Positions 12,896 to 16,982 of a DNA stretch of 16,982 nt are shown here, in pieces. This stretch comes from Moduliflexus sp964602655 (lineage in GTDB: Bacteria; Moduliflexota; Moduliflexia; Moduliflexales; Moduliflexaceae). The stretch lies in contig CAZRSF010000102.1 in the NCBI GenBank assembly GCA_964602655.1, positions 1-16,982 on the forward strand, in the 5' to 3' direction. Under the pieces are notes generated by a model, which was not told the DNA's origin, made no database searches, and worked only from the letters and a program-made list of their open reading frames with translations. The position numbers were made by a program, and so were the translations under genes. Numbering within the stretch: the stretch's first letter is position 1; each line of letters begins with the position of its first letter.

Positions 12896-15800
12896 CTACC
12901 ATGTCGGCAGCGCCTTGATGATCTTCATGGTTTCGACGCTGACCGTGATGACGCGCCGAATCAGGTTGACGATATACTGCGGGTCGTCGGCGCGGTTCGG
13001 GTCATTGACGATCCCGCTGCGTTTGTCCGTCGAAACCTGATATTGGTCAATCAGCCAGTGCAGCGCGGATTTGTTGCCGAGTTTGTAGTCGAACGCCTCC
13101 GGCGGAATGCCCGCGAGCGTCAAAAAACGATTATAGACGATCTGCGTGTGATCCGCCGACAGTTTCATCTTCTCCACGCGCCAATCCAACGCTTCTTTGT
13201 CGTTTTCGAGAAATGTCAATTTATATTTCGGCTGCTGTTCGTAATTGATGTGCAATTCCGCCAATTTCCGCCCGGCGTCGGCGAATTGCCAAAATATATC
13301 CGTACGGGCGACCGGCCGGTCGCCCGTACAATTCGCCCCCACAAACGGAATCCGCGGCAATTCGCGTTTCAGGTTGGCGGCATACGTCTCGCGGTACTGC
13401 GGATGATGCAACAGGGCGTACACGTAATAAAAAATATCCCATTTTTGTAGGGGCGACCGGCCGGTCGCCCCTACGCCATTATCCCCGCCGGTCGCCCGTA
13501 CATCGTCATATTGCGCCCGAAATTGCGCCAACGCCCAATCCGTGATGTTTTCGCGGCGATTCGTGCCATCTTCATCGTAGGTGTAAAACGGGAAACATTG
13601 CGTTTTTTCCAGCAAATCAAGACAGGGAATGATATTGGTTATCAGCGTGTGAAATGGCTTACTACTGCCTAAACCGCTAAGACAAATCACGCGATTTTCG
13701 GCTTCTGTCTCAGGCGTTGGGAAAATATGCGGGAATTGATAGACTTCTTCATTCAAAATCCGATCAAAAAACAGACATTCTTGGGTAAATGGACGATACA
13801 GGCTTTTGCGTATTTTTGCCGCATTGAATTCCCCAAAATGACCGCGTTTCAGGTCTAATTTCAAATCGCGGCTCCAACTGATTTTGGTATCGTCATTTGC
13901 CACAAACGCATCAATCTCAGGTTTTGGCGATAATCGGCTGAATTTGGATACATGTTCGTTATACGTCTCAATCATGCGCCGCATATTCTCGGCAAGCGCG
14001 TTATGTTGAAAATTATATGCCCAGGTATCGCGGCTGGTCGCCACGCCTCTGCCGTAATTTTTGAAAATCGCCTCGACATCGGCCTTCTCGTCAGATTTTG
14101 TTTCTTTCGATCCCATCGGCAGAAACGTCTCGAATTCGTCGCGTAGTCCCTCGGTCAACCAGGTTTGTTTGCTATCCGGCGTGATTGCCTGCCATTCGAT
14201 CCGGCTGTAATCGCGTTTTTCCTCAAGAAACGCAAATTTCTGCTCTTTGCGCCAGTATTCGTCAACGCGGGCATACCACACCTCACAGGTCTTCGAGACC
14301 TGTGAGGTGTTTCTTTTCACCAGCAGATTGATGCTGACGCCGACCTGAATGCCGAACACGTTATGCGTCGTGCCTGATAATTTGGGGTTTTCGCGCACAT
14401 CGCCGCCTAAATCCAGCAAATAGAGCGCATCAAAATCTTGCGCTAACTCCTTCCGCATCCCGTCAAATGCGATGCCTTTCAAAAATTTATTGTTGCTGAC
14501 GAACGCGACAATTCCTTCGTCGCCAATCCGATCCGACGCCCAGCGAAACGCCTTGATATACGGGTCGCTCAGCGCGTTTTTGTTGGTCGCCGCCGAGCTT
14601 TTGGCGTAGGTCTCGGCGACTTGCTTGTCAAGCGTCGGGTATTTGCGGTTTTTGTTGTTGTCGTTTTCGTTCACCTGCCCCGCATTATACGGCGGATTGC
14701 CGATGATGACGAAAATGGATTGCTTTTTCTGGTCGGCGACCCGCGCCGTGTTCGCCTCGCTGAACAGTCCCAACTGCCGCGCTTCCGCCAACTGAAACGT
14801 ATCCACTAAGCAAATTCCCTCGAACGGCTTGTAGTCGCCGGTCAGCGTCATGTATTCATGCTCGATGTTCATGGACGCGATGTAATACGGCAGCAGCATC
14901 ACCTCGTTGCAATGGAGTTCGTTGGCGTATTTGTCGGGCAGCGCGGTTTTGCGGAGCGTCTGCATCACGCGAATCAGGAAATTGCCCGTGCCGACGAACG
15001 GATCGAGGATGTGGACGCCTTCGTCCGACAGCGAGGCGTCGAACTCGCGTTTCAACATCTCTTCGACCGAATTCACCATGAATTGCACCACCGGCTGCGG
15101 CGTATAGACGATGCCGTGCGTGTCGGCGACTTTGACGGAAAAGCCCTGAAAAAATTTCTCGTACACGGTGTTGAGAAACGCCTGTTTCTGGGAATAGTCG
15201 CTGATCGTGGCGGCGGTGGATTCGATGGCGTGATAAAAGCGGTCGAGCGGCTTGAAGAACTGATTGCGCCCGCCATGCGGAAAGACGAGGGCGCGAATCA
15301 CGCCTTCGATTTCCCGCGCGATGATGTTCATGTCGCGAAAATCGGGATGGTCGAAGACTTTGCTGAAAATCCGCTCGGTCAGGAGGTGCTGAATCAGCAT
15401 CTCTTCCACCGCCTGCGTCGCGATGTTCGGGTTGATGGCGTCGCGGCAGACCTGCATGAACGCCTCGAACGCTTTGCTAAACGCCTTATTGGCGGCGCGT
15501 TCCTGCGCGATCAATGTCAGCAAGCCCGCCCCGATTTTCGGCACTTCGTCTTTGAACGCATCCACCGCCTGCTGCCATTGCTCGTACTGCGGCGGCTGAT
15601 ACTCGAAAAACGTTTTCAGCGCATCAATCAGCGCGTCGGGTTGGGAAATGTCGTTATCGAGCCGCAATTTGCCGTCCTGCCAGAGAATCGCGCGGTCGGG
15701 GGCTTGAAACAGGATATTGTCTTTCGGATAGCCCGCATCGAATTTTTTGCGGACTTCTTTCGCGAGGTCGTCGTGACTGTCTTTCGCTTCCCAATAGCCA

Positions 15801-16039
15801 TACGGCAGATTGAACGCATCCACCAACGCGCCGTCGGGATAGATATTTTTCGCGCCATGTTTCAGCGGATATTGCTCGTACAGCGTCCAGTCGAATTGCC
15901 CCGCGCAGACCCTCAGCAGATTGGCGAAGGCCGGAGAGACCGCCCCTTCTTTTTTGGCGTTCAACAGCGAAAGCTGCTGCAACTCGGCGTAATAGGTCGC
16001 GACCGCCTTGTGCGTCGGTTTCAGATTCAATGTTTTCAT
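12896..16039 (-). CDS. Single-chain restriction-modification enzyme (type IIG-like, ISP-related)
   Basis: This 1047-residue protein carries an N-terminal nuclease of the PD-(D/E)XK type (Asp74, then Glu84-Ala-Lys86 in GYWEAKDS) and a helical linker (about 140-300). An N6-adenine methyltransferase core follows, with GIVYTPQPVV (309-318), motif I DPFVGTGNF (346-354) and motif IV NPPY (448-451). The C-terminal target-recognition part contains YYVYALLHHPQYRETYAANL (about 870-889). It should methylate one strand of an asymmetric site and cut unmodified DNA. The relatives called type ISP (for example LlaGI) are about 1600 residues with a helicase between nuclease and methylase. That helicase is absent here, which gives a type IIG-like layout. 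There is no partner specificity gene. No good ribosome site precedes the ATG, and a repeat element ends 26 bases upstream. Three palindromic elements lie inside the frame. Confidence 0.88.
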   Translation of the reverse strand: MKTLNLKPTHKAVATYYAELQQLSLLNAKKEGAVSPAFANLLRVCAGQFDWTLYEQYPLKHGAKNIYPDGALVDAFNLPYGYWEAKDSHDDLAKEVRKKFDAGYPKDNILFQAPDRAILWQDGKLRLDNDISQPDALIDALKTFFEYQPPQYEQWQQAVDAFKDEVPKIGAGLLTLIAQERAANKAFSKAFEAFMQVCRDAINPNIATQAVEEMLIQHLLTERIFSKVFDHPDFRDMNIIAREIEGVIRALVFPHGGRNQFFKPLDRFYHAIESTAATISDYSQKQAFLNTVYEKFFQGFSVKVADTHGIVYTPQPVVQFMVNSVEEMLKREFDASLSDEGVHILDPFVGTGNFLIRVMQTLRKTALPDKYANELHCNEVMLLPYYIASMNIEHEYMTLTGDYKPFEGICLVDTFQLAEARQLGLFSEANTARVADQKKQSIFVIIGNPPYNAGQVNENDNNKNRKYPTLDKQVAETYAKSSAATNKNALSDPYIKAFRWASDRIGDEGIVAFVSNNKFLKGIAFDGMRKELAQDFDALYLLDLGGDVRENPKLSGTTHNVFGIQVGVSINLLVKRNTSQVSKTCEVWYARVDEYWRKEQKFAFLEEKRDYSRIEWQAITPDSKQTWLTEGLRDEFETFLPMGSKETKSDEKADVEAIFKNYGRGVATSRDTWAYNFQHNALAENMRRMIETYNEHVSKFSRLSPKPEIDAFVANDDTKISWSRDLKLDLKRGHFGEFNAAKIRKSLYRPFTQECLFFDRILNEEVYQFPHIFPTPETEAENRVICLSGLGSSKPFHTLITNIIPCLDLLEKTQCFPFYTYDEDGTNRRENITDWALAQFRAQYDDVRATGGDNGVGATGRSPLQKWDIFYYVYALLHHPQYRETYAANLKRELPRIPFVGANCTGDRPVARTDIFWQFADAGRKLAELHINYEQQPKYKLTFLENDKEALDWRVEKMKLSADHTQIVYNRFLTLAGIPPEAFDYKLGNKSALHWLIDQYQVSTDKRSGIVNDPNRADDPQYIVNLIRRVITVSVETMKIIKALPTW
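13302..13329. repeat. In-frame 28-base palindrome (ACCGGCCGGT element)
   Basis: The perfect palindrome has arm GTACGGGCGACCGG and sits inside the restriction-modification gene, encoding about residues 904-913 (CTGDRPVART). The reading frame is kept through the element. Confidence 0.9.
13447..13474. repeat. In-frame 28-base palindrome, second copy
   Basis: The perfect palindrome with arm GTAGGGGCGACCGG encodes about residues 856-865 (VGATGRSPLQ). It is read in a different frame from the copy at 13302. A half copy, CCGGTCGCCCGTAC (13488-13501), follows 13 bases on and is also translated (VRATGG). Confidence 0.9.
14278..14310. repeat. In-frame 33-base palindrome, unrelated family
   Basis: ACACCTCACAGGTCT (14278-14292) and AGACCTGTGAGGTGT (14296-14310) pair perfectly around TCG. 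The element encodes about residues 577-588 (NTSQVSKTCEVW) in the middle of the restriction-modification protein, after the methylase core. Confidence 0.88.
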
Positions 16040-16064
16040 ATTCGTATGTTCATTCGTTTACTAT

Positions 16065-16391
16065 GAGGGCTGTTAAATTCTGTCATTGCGAGCGCTTTTC
16101 AGCGAAGCAATCTCGTCGAGTCCGCAAGGCTGTTAAGTTCTCGCCAAAAGTTGTCACTCCTCGCAATGACACGCTCTCAAACGCACCAACGGTGCGAGTC
16201 ATATTAGCCCAGGGTGAAACCCTGGGAAAAACGGGCGATTCGGCGTTCACGCCCTGAAAGGGCGGCTCATCGGCCTCATGAACCGCCCTTTCAGGGCGAA
16301 CCTCGCTGCTCTTCTGCCTTCCCAGGGCTATCGCCCTGGGCTAATATGACTGCGCCCTTTCAGGGCGGAAAAACAGAATTTAACAGCCCTC
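16065..16391. mobile_element. Non-coding MITE-like element with 18-base terminal inverted repeats
   Basis: The ends are exact inverses: GAGGGCTGTTAAATTCTG (16065-16082) and CAGAATTTAACAGCCCTC (16374-16391). Inside are further nested pairs: TGTCATTGCGAG (16081-16092) with CTCGCAATGACA (16160-16171); a GTCATATTAGCCCAGGG arm (16198) with its inverse ending at 16350; and a hairpin of about 25 bases per arm built on CGCCCTGAAAGGGCGG (16245-16270 with 16278-16301). AAGGCTGTTAAGTTCT (16126-16141) is an internal copy of the end sequence. No transposase and no clear target-site duplication are seen. Confidence 0.7.
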
Positions 16392-16446
16392 CCAGGAGGG
16401 GAATGCGCGGCTTCGCTGCTTAACGTCAACGGGTTATGTCTCCGAG

Positions 16447-16845
16447 TTACTCTGGCGCGATCAATTTGTCAAGAATTAAGCCGTAGAATCGCGATTCCGA
16501 TGACCGGAAACCCCAGCCGAGCATGGCGGCGCAGCGACCGCAGATCGCGATCTGCCACGCATAACCGGGAAACCAGGAAAAGAACGCGCTCTCTTCGTCA
16601 ATCAGCGCGCAGCCGGGCGCAGCGGCGAAACAACCGATCTGATAAATGTAGCCATGCGGGTTGGCGAAGACATGTTCATGGCGCTCGTTGACGCTGATGC
16701 GGTCGCGCAGACTGGTAATCGGATGGCGACAGGCGACGCAGAGCAGCGCGTCCGCCTTTTCCGGCGCGTCGCGCTCGGCGGCGTCGGTCTCGTCCGCTGG
16801 CCGAAATAACGTGGAATCTTTTGATGGAATAAACAAAAGGAACAT
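16447..16845 (-). CDS. CULT-domain protein (cereblon thalidomide-binding domain family)
   Basis: Starting at ATG 16845 (GAGG 8 bases upstream) this is a 132-residue protein. The frame is open back to 16953, but those codons run into repeat DNA. Residues 34-130 match the CULT domain of human cereblon. The zinc ligands are Cys36-x2-Cys39 and Cys102-x2-Cys105. The tri-tryptophan ligand pocket is Trp91, Trp97 and Trp111 within SWFPGYAWQIAICGRCAAML and GWGF. Spacings equal those of human Trp380, Trp386, Cys391, Cys394 and Trp400. VFANPHGYIY (59-68) fits the family's conserved middle. The human pocket histidine (His378) position is Phe89. CULT domains bind cyclic imides (thalidomide class, uridine analogues, C-terminal cyclic imide degrons). 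There is no Lon-like domain, signal peptide or ubiquitin partner here, so the bacterial role is open. Confidence 0.88.
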   Translation of the reverse strand: MFLLFIPSKDSTLFRPADETDAAERDAPEKADALLCVACRHPITSLRDRISVNERHEHVFANPHGYIYQIGCFAAAPGCALIDEESAFFSWFPGYAWQIAICGRCAAMLGWGFRSSESRFYGLILDKLIAPE

Positions 16846-16926
16846 GAATTGCGCCTCAAACAAGCGTTTGCGCTCCTGCGTCACTCGCGTTACGCAACGT
16901 CGCCGATTATCCCCCTCCCTGGAGGC

Positions 16927-16982
16927 AGGGCTGTTACGTTCTCTTCGCGCCAACGGCGCGAATCATATTAGCCCAGGGCGTC
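16927..16982. repeat. Start of a second repeat element, cut by the window end
   Basis: AGGGCTGTTACGTTCT (16927-16942) is an exact copy of 11621-11636 and close to the ends of the 16065-16391 element. It is followed by CGCGCCAACGGCGCGA and then ATCATATTAGCCCAGGG. This is the same order as at 16182-16214 (CACCAACGGTGCGAG, TCATATTAGCCCAGGG). Confidence 0.75.

Noticed and set aside
12824..13450. A 208-codon plus-strand open frame
   Set aside because: It is the antisense of the restriction-modification 3' end and the repeat before it, with no ribosome site or motif.
13302..13501. CRISPR-like array from repeated palindromes
   Set aside because: Only two full copies and a half copy, with unequal spacing and inside a coding gene; no leader or cas genes.
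14858..16066. A 402-codon open frame on the plus strand
   Set aside because: It lies opposite the restriction-modification gene, has an Arg/Phe/Val-rich composition typical of an antisense shadow, and shows no family motif.
16846..16953. Upstream start for the CULT protein (ATG 16953)
   Set aside because: The extra 36 codons are Arg-rich, run into the repeat at 16927 and lack a ribosome site; the CULT domain needs none of them.

Overview
The window looks like chromosomal DNA of a Gram-negative (two-membrane) bacterium. It carries an MCE/Mla-type lipid transport operon, a signal-peptide protein, two PIN toxin-antitoxin pairs and many palindromic interspersed repeats. The mix of an Mla operon, a metacaspase, a cereblon-like CULT protein and repeats containing ACCGGCCGGT suggests a large-genome uncultured lineage. 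Repeats of this kind are familiar from Chloroflexota- or KSB3-like genomes, but the sequence does not prove a phylum.

Region 1 (1-6830). A truncated-by-window minus-strand gene encodes a degenerate NtrC-type AAA+ protein. Divergently from it runs a tight plus-strand operon: a STAS protein (MlaB-like), an MlaE permease, an MlaF ATPase and a giant single-MCE-domain MlaD protein whose tail is 20 tandem 28-residue repeats. A type I-like metacaspase with a proline-rich leader follows after 43 bases, and a hairpin ends the run. Together the first four genes should form an inner-membrane lipid transporter with a very long periplasmic extension. The role of the metacaspase is unknown.

Region 2 (7041-9989). 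A single 982-residue exported protein combines a DUF3352-like N-terminal part, a block resembling the globular domain of the pseudopilin GspG, and a short ankyrin-like tail.

Region 3 (9997-11432). Two consecutive antitoxin/PIN-toxin pairs share an almost identical leader and the first 20 antitoxin residues. Their antitoxins differ completely after that point, which suggests duplication followed by module exchange.

Region 4 (11433-12895). Repeat-rich DNA contains a 65-base fragment of the restriction-modification gene found downstream. Two small minus-strand genes, probably SpoIIAA/STAS-like, lie between the repeats.

Region 5 (12896-16039). A long minus-strand gene encodes a single-chain restriction-modification enzyme (PD-(D/E)XK nuclease plus N6-adenine methyltransferase, no helicase). 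Its reading frame has absorbed at least three palindromic elements.

Region 6 (16065-16982). A 327-base repeat element with 18-base terminal inverted repeats lies directly upstream of that gene. Next comes a small minus-strand gene for a CULT (cereblon thalidomide-binding) domain protein, and then the start of a related repeat that runs off the window.

The most notable items are the 28-residue-repeat MCE protein, the stand-alone CULT protein, the in-frame palindromic elements and the module-swapped toxin-antitoxin pairs.
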